A stretch of DNA of 11,529 nucleotides, from assembly GCA_900557255.1 (NCBI GenBank), contig USSA01000090.1:1-11529 (forward strand), written 5' to 3'. Numbering within the stretch: the stretch's first letter is position 1; each line of letters begins with the position of its first letter. This stretch comes from an uncultured Prevotella sp. GTDB taxonomy: Bacteria > Bacteroidota > Bacteroidia > Bacteroidales > Bacteroidaceae. Below the pieces are notes generated by a model. It was given only the letters and a program-made list of their open reading frames with translations. It had not been told where the DNA came from and did no database searches. The translations under genes were made by a program, and so were the position numbers. This document shows, in pieces, positions 1 through 6,524 of the stretch.

Positions 1-135
1 TTTGCACCTAATGTAAACTTGTTTGTTGAACCAACACTGAATTGGTACATTCCAAATGGAAGCTATATCAAAAATAGCTGGACAGAGCATCCATTTACCT
101 TTACGGTTCCTATTGGAATTCGGTTCACATGGTAA
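1..135 (+). CDS. Outer-membrane beta-barrel protein, C-terminal fragment (5' end outside window)
   Basis: Frame 1 is open from the first base to the TAA at 133-135 and gives 44 residues. The peptide contains EPTLNWYIPNGS, a charged turn (WTEHP) and then alternating hydrophobic/polar residues FTFTVPIGIRFTW. Two strands joined by a turn, ending in an aromatic residue, is the typical last hairpin of an outer-membrane beta-barrel, where the terminal aromatic strand is read by the BAM complex. The motif of EP...YY/WYI, a short loop, then HPF.F....G.RF matches what I know of Bacteroidales small outer-membrane barrel proteins, which are often encoded with ECF-sigma and membrane-protein genes. That operon context is outside the window. 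Start, signal peptide and exact family cannot be seen. The methyltransferase begins 85 bases downstream on the same strand and may be co-transcribed. Confidence 0.7.
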   Translation, partial: FAPNVNLFVEPTLNWYIPNGSYIKNSWTEHPFTFTVPIGIRFTW

Positions 136-220
136 ATTTGGTGTGATTTGCATGCAGTCTTTTGGCATGGCTTGTATCTATATTGATATAAAAGTCAAAA
201 AAGTACAAAAGAAAAAAATC

Positions 221-1018
221 ATGCAGAAACGACATACAGACAGAAAAATGTACTTCCATGATTTGGAGGTGACATCTCAAGAATATTACATCGACTATGT
301 TTCAGCTTACACAAAGCTAACCCCTGAGAGTAGTATCTTGGAAGTCGGTTGTGGCGAAGGAGGCAACCTTGCTCCCTTCGCCAGATTGGGATGTAGAGTA
401 ACAGGAGTTGACATAGCGGAATGTCGAATAAAGGATGCCAAGGCTTACTTTTCCGAAATAAGTGATACCGCAACTTTCGCTTGTTGTGATTTCATGAAAT
501 GTCCTATGCCAAATCGTGACGAAGATAAATATGATGTAATCCTATTACACGATGTAATAGAGCACATTCCAGCAAAAGAGCCATTTTTGGCACACATCAA
601 AAACTTTTTGAAACCGACAGGTGTGTTGTTTGTTGGTTTTCCTGTATGGCAAATGCCTTTTGGAGGACATCAGCAGATTTGCAAAAACAAATTTTGCTCA
701 CATCTACCATTCATTCACTTGCTTCCCAATCCTTTATATAAGTTATTACTAAAGATGTGCAAGGAAAGTTCTGGAACCATCAAAGAACTGATGAGTATAA
801 AAGAATGTCGAACAAGCATCGAGCTTTTTGAACATCTTATACACAAATGTGGATATTCTGTCACTGACCAAAAACTATGGTTCATCAATCCCCATTACAA
901 ACAGAAGTTTCATCTTACACCTAGACTCTTACCCCATTGGATGTGGAAGTTGAAGTATAGCCGTGATTTCTTCACCACTTCATGTTGGTATGTTTTAAGT
1001 AATCAAACTAAAAAATGA
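221..1018 (+). CDS. Class I SAM-dependent methyltransferase (UbiG-like fold, substrate unknown)
   Basis: A 265-residue protein. Motif I is EVGCGEGG at residues 42-48 (glycine-rich SAM loop), followed by VTGVDIA with the ribose-binding acidic residue D64. CDFMK comes next as the adenine-contacting strand, and HDVIEHI at 110-116 is the post-II motif typical of the Methyltransf_11/UbiG group. The C-terminal part (INPHYKQKF, then FFTTSCWYVL) resembles a Bacteroidota-specific methyltransferase subgroup. The frame is open back to 56, but those extra 55 codons overlap the beta-barrel gene and have no family-like sequence. The ATG at 221 gives MQKRHTDRKMYF, the N-terminus I expect for this family. 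Position 248 is a less likely start. Bacteroidales generally use menaquinone, so a ubiquinone role is unlikely; glycan, lipid or small-molecule methylation is possible. It ends four bases before the lipoprotein ATG, so the two are probably translationally coupled. Confidence 0.85.
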   Translation: MQKRHTDRKMYFHDLEVTSQEYYIDYVSAYTKLTPESSILEVGCGEGGNLAPFARLGCRVTGVDIAECRIKDAKAYFSEISDTATFACCDFMKCPMPNRDEDKYDVILLHDVIEHIPAKEPFLAHIKNFLKPTGVLFVGFPVWQMPFGGHQQICKNKFCSHLPFIHLLPNPLYKLLLKMCKESSGTIKELMSIKECRTSIELFEHLIHKCGYSVTDQKLWFINPHYKQKFHLTPRLLPHWMWKLKYSRDFFTTSCWYVLSNQTKK

Positions 1019-1022
1019 GACT

Positions 1023-1577
1023 ATGAAAAAGTGTTTATTTATCAGTTTGGCTTTTGCCTCCACTATTGCACTTTCTTTTATGGGGTGCAATAATAGTGCA
1101 AATATAAACGAAGAAGATTTACAAACAATTCCTTCTTCTAAAATTGGATTGAAAGATATTGGCAGCTATTGGCACCTAAAAGAGAAGCTGTATGTGGTTC
1201 ACAAAATCTGTATAGTAGAAAGCCTACCAACAGCAGACTCTGCACAGATAGCAGAAGATGCAATAAACAGAGATGAAGACGCTACCTATGATTTGTTTGA
1301 GAGCGTAAATACAACTATTCCGTATCAAAGAATTACAACAAAAGACAAAAACGGAACGGTATTAGTTGATGGTTTCTTAAATAAAATTTCTGATGACAAG
1401 AAGAATCTGATTTATTCTATCACGCCATTTGGATTCGAAAGTATAGTATTAGGGATGTTATATCATGAACGAGGTGTGGAAGGAAAATATTTCTATAAAG
1501 ATCTCACATCAGAATATCAATATAATTATCCTAAAGTTACAAGTGTGAAACTTTACAACTATTTCGAAAACCAATAA
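1023..1577 (+). CDS. Small predicted lipoprotein of unknown function
   Basis: A 184-residue protein that I do not recognise. The N-terminus is a clear export signal: MKK, a hydrophobic core (LFISLAFASTIALSF), then MGC with Cys22 as the likely lipidated residue. The lipobox is loose, with Phe at -3 rather than Leu/Val/Ile. The sequence after Cys22 is NNSANINEED; the acidic cluster starts some residues in, so it does not clearly match the Bacteroidota surface-export signal, which sits right after the cysteine. The mature part has KIGLKDIGSYWHLKEKLYVVHK, then alternating polar and hydrophobic strands (ITTKDKNGTVLVDGFLNKIS), which suggests a small mostly-beta fold; no catalytic motif is visible. 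The ATG follows the methyltransferase stop by four bases and has no Shine-Dalgarno site, so I infer co-expression with that gene. The DNA is AT-rich (19 of 60 bases G or C at 1021-1080 by hand count). Confidence 0.75.
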   Translation: MKKCLFISLAFASTIALSFMGCNNSANINEEDLQTIPSSKIGLKDIGSYWHLKEKLYVVHKICIVESLPTADSAQIAEDAINRDEDATYDLFESVNTTIPYQRITTKDKNGTVLVDGFLNKISDDKKNLIYSITPFGFESIVLGMLYHERGVEGKYFYKDLTSEYQYNYPKVTSVKLYNYFENQ

Positions 1578-1582
1578 TACAC

Positions 1583-1618
1583 TATGCCAAAGCCTGCATT
1601 TTCGCCAAGCTTGGCATA
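1583..1618. other. Imperfect hairpin downstream of the lipoprotein gene
   Basis: TATGCCAA at 1583-1590 is the exact reverse complement of TTGGCATA at 1611-1618, and GC at 1592-1593 can extend the stem with GC at 1609-1610. It starts six bases after the lipoprotein stop. No T-run follows, so it is a weak candidate for a terminator or an mRNA 3'-end stabiliser. The rest of the gap to 1716 holds no gene I can support. Confidence 0.3.
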
Positions 1619-1716
1619 TCGGAAGAATCTAATCAAACTTGGATTTCTTGGCAGAGAATGAAGTTGAATGCGAGAATGTACATCCAAAGAGCAACATCGT
1701 AATTCCTCTTTCAAAA

Positions 1717-1748
1717 TTTGGTGGTTTCAATTATTTGCCGTATCTTTG
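1717..1748 (+). promoter_or_regulatory. Bacteroidota-type promoter for the AAA-ATPase/nuclease gene
   Basis: TTTG at 1717-1720, a 20-base spacer, then TATCTTTG at 1741-1748. This matches the known Bacteroidota sigma-ABfr consensus of TTTG, about 19-21 bases, TAnnTTTG. Transcription would start at about 1752-1756, leaving a leader of about 20 bases that contains the purine-rich AAGGGAGAAAGG. This fixes the coding start at 1776, because the frame-open ATG at 1668 lies upstream of the promoter. Confidence 0.75.
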
Positions 1749-1775
1749 TACCATATTAAAAAGGGAGAAAGGATT

Positions 1776-3356
1776 ATGGCAAACAATGAATACAGAAAGC
1801 TGCCGGTAGGCATACAATCTTTCAATGTCATCAGAGAGGAAGGATACCTCTATGTTGACAAAACTGACATGGTTTGGAAATTGGCGAACCAAGGTTTAAA
1901 GTATAATTACTTAAGTCGTCCTCGCCGATTCGGAAAATCTGTGCTTGTTGATACACTCCAGGCTTACTTCGAAGGAAGGAAAGAGCTCTTCGAAGGACTG
2001 AAAATCATGGAGTTGGAGAAGGAATGGAAACAGTACCCGGTTATTCGACTCGACATGAGCCGAGGGGGAGCGACAGCAAATGAAGTTAAGGCATACCTGG
2101 ATCGAACTTTTGATGTTTATGAGCAATTATATGGCATCCATATCAAACCAACAGATTCACTAGGAAACCGCTTCGACCTCATCATTAAAACCGCCTATGA
2201 GCAAACAGGGCTCAAGGTTACCATTCTTATCGATGAGTACGACTCTCCTCTCCAGCACTCGTGGAAAACTCCCGAGCATGAGGGTTGCACAGAAGTATAT
2301 AGAAGCGTGTTTTCCATCTTGAAAGCTGATGATGCGTACCAACGTTTCGTCTTCATTACGGGTATCACCAAGTTTACACAGATTTCTCTTTTCTCAGTTC
2401 TCAACAACCTGACCAATATCAGTTTCCTTCCTGAATATGCAGCTATCTGCGGTATTACAGAAGAAGAAATCGGGGAGAACTTCAAGCCGGAACTGGAAAG
2501 AATGGCCGAAGTGAACGAGTGGACCCTGCAGCAAACTCATGATAATCTGAAGGATTACTACGATGGCTACCATTTCAGTCGCAGAAACATGGTGGACATC
2601 TACAATCCTTTCAGTCTTCTCAACGCGCTCGACGCACAAGACTTGAGCTGTTTCTGGGTTTCATCAGGAGCTACCTCCATGCTACCTAAGTTTGTGGACA
2701 ACATGGAACTGCGCTTACGAAATTTCGAAAATTGTCCGATTTTACGCAAGACTCTTGAGAGTTCTGATGTCATAAATGGTGGTGCCGAACTCTTTCTCTA
2801 TCAGACGGGTTACCTTACCATCAAGTCGAGCGATGAATTTGGCTATTTCTTAGGTTTTCCAAACCAAGAAGTGAAACAGGCTCTTTACGAGGTTGTGCTG
2901 CCAAGCCTGACCATGAAATCAGAAAGCGATATTATCAGTCTGCAAGGCAGTCTGTTCCGCCAATTGGGTACCGGGCAAATCGCAGATGCCATGAAAACAT
3001 TGAAAGCATTGGTTGCCGATGTGCCTTACAGCAACAAGAAACTTGCCTCGATGGATATGGAAGAGCGCTACCGTCTCATCATCAGTACTATTCTGAATGC
3101 CATCGGTCTGAAAGTGGAGGTAGAGCATATGCTTGCAACAGGAAGGATCGACCTCATCGCCCAAACTTCACGCTACATCTACGTGATAGAACTGAAACTG
3201 AAAAATAATGGTGGTAAAAAGGCTGCCATTCAGCAGATACTGGATAACAAATACCTGGAGCCTTTCCAAGCAGACAAGCGAAAGGTGATAGGCCTCGGCA
3301 TCGAACTGGACGAGGAAGGCAAAGGGCTATTGGATTGGGGAATTACTGAAGAATAA
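1776..3356 (+). CDS. AAA-family ATPase with C-terminal PD-(D/E)XK nuclease-like domain (AAA-ATPase_like / PDDEXK_9 family)
   Basis: A 526-residue protein with the two-domain build of the PF09820/PF08011 family. It opens with LPVGIQSFNVIREEGYLYVDKT. The P-loop is the family's unusual SRPRRFGKS at residues 47-55, and Walker B is TILIDEYDSPL around 149-159, followed by the sensor-like VFITGITKF. The C-terminal nuclease-like core is GRIDLI (D459), then YVIELKLK (E472, K474), then AIQQILDNKY with a conserved Gln, so all PD-(D/E)XK residues appear present. Its length is normal for the family and there is no signal peptide or membrane segment, so it is probably cytoplasmic. The start at 1776 is set by the promoter at 1717-1748 and a purine-rich site just before it. 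The family is very common and often multi-copy in Bacteroidales; its substrate is unknown and a mobile or defence link is only speculation. It stands alone with its own promoter and terminator. Confidence 0.9.
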   Translation: MANNEYRKLPVGIQSFNVIREEGYLYVDKTDMVWKLANQGLKYNYLSRPRRFGKSVLVDTLQAYFEGRKELFEGLKIMELEKEWKQYPVIRLDMSRGGATANEVKAYLDRTFDVYEQLYGIHIKPTDSLGNRFDLIIKTAYEQTGLKVTILIDEYDSPLQHSWKTPEHEGCTEVYRSVFSILKADDAYQRFVFITGITKFTQISLFSVLNNLTNISFLPEYAAICGITEEEIGENFKPELERMAEVNEWTLQQTHDNLKDYYDGYHFSRRNMVDIYNPFSLLNALDAQDLSCFWVSSGATSMLPKFVDNMELRLRNFENCPILRKTLESSDVINGGAELFLYQTGYLTIKSSDEFGYFLGFPNQEVKQALYEVVLPSLTMKSESDIISLQGSLFRQLGTGQIADAMKTLKALVADVPYSNKKLASMDMEERYRLIISTILNAIGLKVEVEHMLATGRIDLIAQTSRYIYVIELKLKNNGGKKAAIQQILDNKYLEPFQADKRKVIGLGIELDEEGKGLLDWGITEE

Positions 3357-3362
3357 AAACAT

Positions 3363-3412
3363 AGAAGAAGAGGGCGTGCAAAAACTATATCTTGCACACC
3401 CTCTTCTTTTTT
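3363..3412. terminator. Strong intrinsic terminator between convergent genes
   Basis: The left arm 3363-3381 pairs with 3392-3410. The stem has about 17 pairs with one internal C/A mismatch (3375/3398) and a 10-base loop. On the + strand the stem runs into TTTTTT (3407-3412), a classic rho-independent terminator for the ATPase gene. The response-regulator gene on the - strand ends at 3420, and reading past the stem in that direction meets a short T-run near 3352-3358, so it may act both ways. Confidence 0.8.
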
Positions 3413-3419
3413 CCGATTC

Positions 3420-4259
3420 CTACAATATCTCCAACTGATCCTTTACCGCCTTATAGCAGCGGCGGGAAACCGTGATTTCCTCATGGTCGAAAGGAGGAGA
3501 AAAGATGCAGCGGAGCGTATAATTCTCGATGCAGAGAAGATAATCGAGATTGATGATGCAATCCTGACGAACCTGAGCCAGAGAAGGCGACATGGAAAGG
3601 ATGGTCTTTGCCGTGGCCTGCCTCTTCAATTTATAAACCTGCCCATTCGACAACTTCAACTGCCAAAGATGAGTAGCCTCATCAAAAGTGCAACTGAACA
3701 CATCATCGGGCTTCAACATCAATAAACCCGAAATGGTCTGAATGGCAAGACGCTTGGCTGCTGTTCCCAGCATCCCATTCATTCCCGAAAAATCCTGAGC
3801 CTTCTGAGAAGCCAAGACTGATTCAGAAGAACAGGAAGAGGACTCTGGAACGGAAGAAGCATCTTCATCCACATCATCTCCATCTTTCATTTTCTGCCGG
3901 ATTCGGTCTACCACCAGTTCAAACTCATCCTGCTGATAAGGTTTCAACAGGAAATCGAAGGCAGAGGCTCTGAGCGCATCAATCATATACTTATCGAAGG
4001 CGCTGTAAAATACTACGATAAGTTCCATCGGAATTTCATCTCTCAGAGATTGCAACACCTCAAAACCCGTCTGTCCAGGCATTTCAACATCGATGAACAG
4101 CACATCGGGCTGTATGCTCATCACCAGATTCTTTGCCGATACCGCCGAAGAGGACGTGGCAATCACCTCAAAATCTTCCAGAGTTGCCAAATCATCCTGC
4201 AACCTGTGGATGCTCTGTGGTTCATCGTCCACAATCACAACCTTAATTCTATCTTGCAT
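3420..4259 (-). CDS. LytTR-family response regulator
   Basis: A 279-residue regulator. The receiver domain covers residues 5-123, with the acidic pocket D11/D12, phospho-acceptor D57 in FIDVEMPG, S86 in VVFYSAF and K106 in LLKPYQ, so the phosphorelay residues are intact. Residues 125-165 form a Ser/Asp/Glu-rich linker (DGDDVDEDASSVPESSSCSS), longer than usual. The C-terminal LytTR DNA-binding domain spans about 174-279, with DDVFSCTFDEATHLWQL, the helix TILSMSPSLAQVRQDCIINLDYL and the final strands EITVSRRCYKAVKDQL. LytTR proteins bind paired imperfect direct repeats upstream of targets; none can be assigned here. The start follows the sensor-kinase stop by 33 bases on the same strand, with no promoter seen between, so the two form an operon and the kinase is the expected phosphodonor. 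Confidence 0.92.
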   Translation of the reverse strand: MQDRIKVVIVDDEPQSIHRLQDDLATLEDFEVIATSSSAVSAKNLVMSIQPDVLFIDVEMPGQTGFEVLQSLRDEIPMELIVVFYSAFDKYMIDALRASAFDFLLKPYQQDEFELVVDRIRQKMKDGDDVDEDASSVPESSSCSSESVLASQKAQDFSGMNGMLGTAAKRLAIQTISGLLMLKPDDVFSCTFDEATHLWQLKLSNGQVYKLKRQATAKTILSMSPSLAQVRQDCIINLDYLLCIENYTLRCIFSPPFDHEEITVSRRCYKAVKDQLEIL

Positions 4260-4292
4260 GTTATTTCGTTTTAAATTCTTATGAAAAGTTTC

Positions 4293-6380
4293 TTACTTAA
4301 AGACATTATAATCGTAATTACATGGAACTCCGATACTTACACATATTCCTCTATTCCTGGTACCACCCTCCTCTTCTGATGCTCCTCTGTTGCTCTGCAT
4401 CTTGAAAAACATCTTGCGTTCGTTGCTTGCATTAAGCATTTCGATGGTACTGTTCAGAATTCTCAATCCGGTTCCCGTACTGGCAGCACAATTTTTCTTT
4501 TTCTTGCCAACGGTACCCGAAACTCCACATCCGTTATCTGTAACATCTATGCGGAGCATATCGTCCTCAACCCAGATGTTTACATCCAGCAAAGGCTTAT
4601 CTTCCGTCTCTTTCATTTCCACAAAAGCATATTTCAAAGCATTCTCTACAGGAATCTGGATAATCATAGACGGCAGCATGAGCTTCATATCCACATCCTT
4701 GGCAACATGGAACTGAGGCATCGGAAGGAACGGATTGGTTTCATGGCGAAGAGTAGAATAGCTCGTCACCATCTGCAGTTCCTCTTCCAAACTTACCGCC
4801 ATCTTATCGCAAGAAAGCAAGTAGGCACGCAGTACCTGTATCAGGAGCTGAAGCGGTTTGACATTAACCCCCTTCGGAAGATTAGATACGAAGATATTGA
4901 GCACATTAAATACAAAATGAGGCGAGAAACGATTGCGCACATTCTCCATCTTCAGAGCCATCATCCGGTTCATCTCCTTATGATGCTGATGCTTGCTGCG
5001 CATCCATTTGTAACGGATGAAAGCGATGAGAGCCAACACGCTCATTACCAGCAAGCCGATAATCAGGAGCAGGATGACTCTAAAGGATCTTACCTCTGCT
5101 TGCGTGGTGCTAAGGGATAAATCACGGCGAACGATGGCCGTATCCTGCTTGAATCTCAATTCATTCTCCTGAACATTCGAAACCATCGTAGCGTTACGGA
5201 GCGAATCGTCGTACTGATTCATCAGTTTCTGATATTGCAGAGCCTTGGCATATTGTCCCTTTCGCTCACAAAGAGCCGCCAGTCCCTTATGATAAAGGTA
5301 AAGATAATTAGGCGACATCTTGGAGAGATCGTATGGCTTGTTCAAAATCTCAGTAGCCTTCGCCAGACTATCCTGCTTCAGAGCCAGAGATGCATTCAAC
5401 CCATCCACATAGAATTGCACATCGCTCTGCATGGAGGGCTGGGCAAAGAAGAATTTCGTGGTAAGAGTCAGATATTTCTGTGCAGAATCCAACCGGTTGA
5501 GTTCCAGATAAGTCTGTCCGAGATTAGCATCAACAATAGCCGTCGCCAGGGGCTGTTCCATCTGCCGTGTAGCCTTTTGAGCCTTCAGGAAGCATTTCAG
5601 AGCCTCAGCCGGTTTTTCCTGACTGCTGTACACATTTCCCCAACTGTTGTAAAAGAAATAAACATCTTTCGGATTCTTTGGCGGATACAGGCGTTCAGCC
5701 TTCTGGAAATAATGATGCGCCAGCTGATAGTTCTGCAAATCATTATAAACCTGTCCCAGTCCTGAGAGAATACTGTTCTGGGCTTCATGCTGATTCAGAG
5801 AATCTGCCAGGAAATAGGCACGGCGATACCAGGAAGAAGCATCCGCCAGCTTACCCATCTGTCTGGACGCATCGGCAATATTGATACATACATCAATCGC
5901 CTTGCCGCAACTGTCAAGGTTCATGATTTCATGATAAGCTTTCTCATAATAAATTAAAGCCTCCTTCCTCTTGCCGGAAACCAGCAAAAGTATGCCTTGC
6001 AGATTATCAGCATAAGAAAGAATTCTGTTGTCAGGAGTTTGTTTGCAATAAGCGTTAACCGAATCTATCAACGACTGGCATTGGGCATCAGCCCCCTTCA
6101 TATAATAACATTTAGCTATTAATAATTTTTTCCATTGATTGCTTTTATCGGGATTACCTTCACATTTGAAATTTCTTATCAGCATGATCATCGAATCAGG
6201 ATGACTCTGCATGAGAGGTTGGTGACTGGACACAAATTCATCAATATCTTTATGCCACGACTCATCACCCTTCTGCCGATGAGAGCAAGCGGCAAAAGCC
6301 AGCATAAAAACGAATAGCCACAGAAGGCACATTCCGTTCTTAATCTGCATCGTCATTATCTTTTTATATACACTTACCAT
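4293..6380 (-). CDS. TPR-containing membrane sensor histidine kinase (His_kinase/LytS-YehU type)
   Basis: A 695-residue kinase. An N-terminal hydrophobic signal (CLLWLFVFMLAFAAC) ends in Cys32 and suggests a lipoprotein or a signal anchor. Residues about 45-395 are helical TPR-like repeats (for example SILSGLGQVYNDLQNYQLAH and AIVDANLGQTYLELNRLDSA), which should be periplasmic. One transmembrane helix follows at 434-456, then a helix leading into the H-box RFSPHFVFNVLN with H488 as the likely phospho-acceptor. The N-box is QIPVENALKYAF (N580), the G1 box is DNGCG at 615-619 and the G2 box is GTGLRILNS at 636-644. Between G1 and G2 is a Lys run (GKKKKN), and after position 665 a Glu/Gly/Arg insert. 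The ATG at 6380 lacks a Shine-Dalgarno site; ATGs at 6356 and 6350 are alternative starts that keep the signal. The operon partner is the LytTR regulator. The signal sensed is unknown. Confidence 0.9.
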   Translation of the reverse strand: MVSVYKKIMTMQIKNGMCLLWLFVFMLAFAACSHRQKGDESWHKDIDEFVSSHQPLMQSHPDSMIMLIRNFKCEGNPDKSNQWKKLLIAKCYYMKGADAQCQSLIDSVNAYCKQTPDNRILSYADNLQGILLLVSGKRKEALIYYEKAYHEIMNLDSCGKAIDVCINIADASRQMGKLADASSWYRRAYFLADSLNQHEAQNSILSGLGQVYNDLQNYQLAHHYFQKAERLYPPKNPKDVYFFYNSWGNVYSSQEKPAEALKCFLKAQKATRQMEQPLATAIVDANLGQTYLELNRLDSAQKYLTLTTKFFFAQPSMQSDVQFYVDGLNASLALKQDSLAKATEILNKPYDLSKMSPNYLYLYHKGLAALCERKGQYAKALQYQKLMNQYDDSLRNATMVSNVQENELRFKQDTAIVRRDLSLSTTQAEVRSFRVILLLIIGLLVMSVLALIAFIRYKWMRSKHQHHKEMNRMMALKMENVRNRFSPHFVFNVLNIFVSNLPKGVNVKPLQLLIQVLRAYLLSCDKMAVSLEEELQMVTSYSTLRHETNPFLPMPQFHVAKDVDMKLMLPSMIIQIPVENALKYAFVEMKETEDKPLLDVNIWVEDDMLRIDVTDNGCGVSGTVGKKKKNCAASTGTGLRILNSTIEMLNASNERKMFFKMQSNRGASEEEGGTRNRGICVSIGVPCNYDYNVFK

Positions 6381-6414
6381 GATAGACTATTTAAATGAAT
6401 TTATGTTTCAGTTG

Positions 6415-6446
6415 CGAAAGTACAACAAAAAATCCAAATAAACAAA
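6415..6446 (-). promoter_or_regulatory. Promoter for the sensor-kinase/regulator operon
   Basis: Read on the - strand: TTTG (complement of CAAA at 6443-6446), a 20-base spacer, then TACTTTCG (complement of 6415-6422). This fits the TTTG / TAnnTTTG consensus with one mismatch in the -7 box. The predicted transcript starts about 30 bases before the ATG at 6380. Confidence 0.6.
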
Positions 6447-6506
6447 AAAAATAACTGAAAAACTCATTTTTTATATAAAATATGAACTAAAACGCGTTTA
6501 AATGTG

Positions 6507-6514
6507 TATCTTTG
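6507..6514 (+). promoter_or_regulatory. -7 promoter box of the pseudouridine synthase gene
   Basis: TATCTTTG is an exact TAnnTTTG match. No good TTTG lies 19-21 bases upstream, only AT-rich sequence. Transcription would start at about 6518-6521, at or just before the ATGs at 6519 and 6525. This argues against the frame-open ATG at 6504 and predicts a leaderless or nearly leaderless mRNA. Confidence 0.55.
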
Positions 6515-6524
6515 CTGCATGGAA

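Noticed and set aside
133..140. TAAATTTG as a -7 promoter box for the methyltransferase
   Set aside because: It matches TAnnTTTG, but no TTTG lies at the right spacing (nearest TTG is 17 bases upstream) and it overlaps the previous stop codon; probably chance.
56..220. Extended N-terminus of the methyltransferase from the ATG at 56
   Set aside because: It overlaps the beta-barrel coding frame ending at 135 and has no family-like sequence; MQKRHTDRKMYF at 221 fits the family.
1668..1775. Extended N-terminus of the AAA-ATPase from the ATG at 1668
   Set aside because: A consensus promoter at 1717-1748 lies inside this stretch, and family similarity begins at MANNEYRKLPVG (1776).
6504..6524. 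Start of the pseudouridine synthase at 6504 or 6519
   Set aside because: 6504 lies before the -7 box at 6507-6514 and cannot be on that transcript. 6519 remains possible; 6525 was preferred from the expected family N-terminus.
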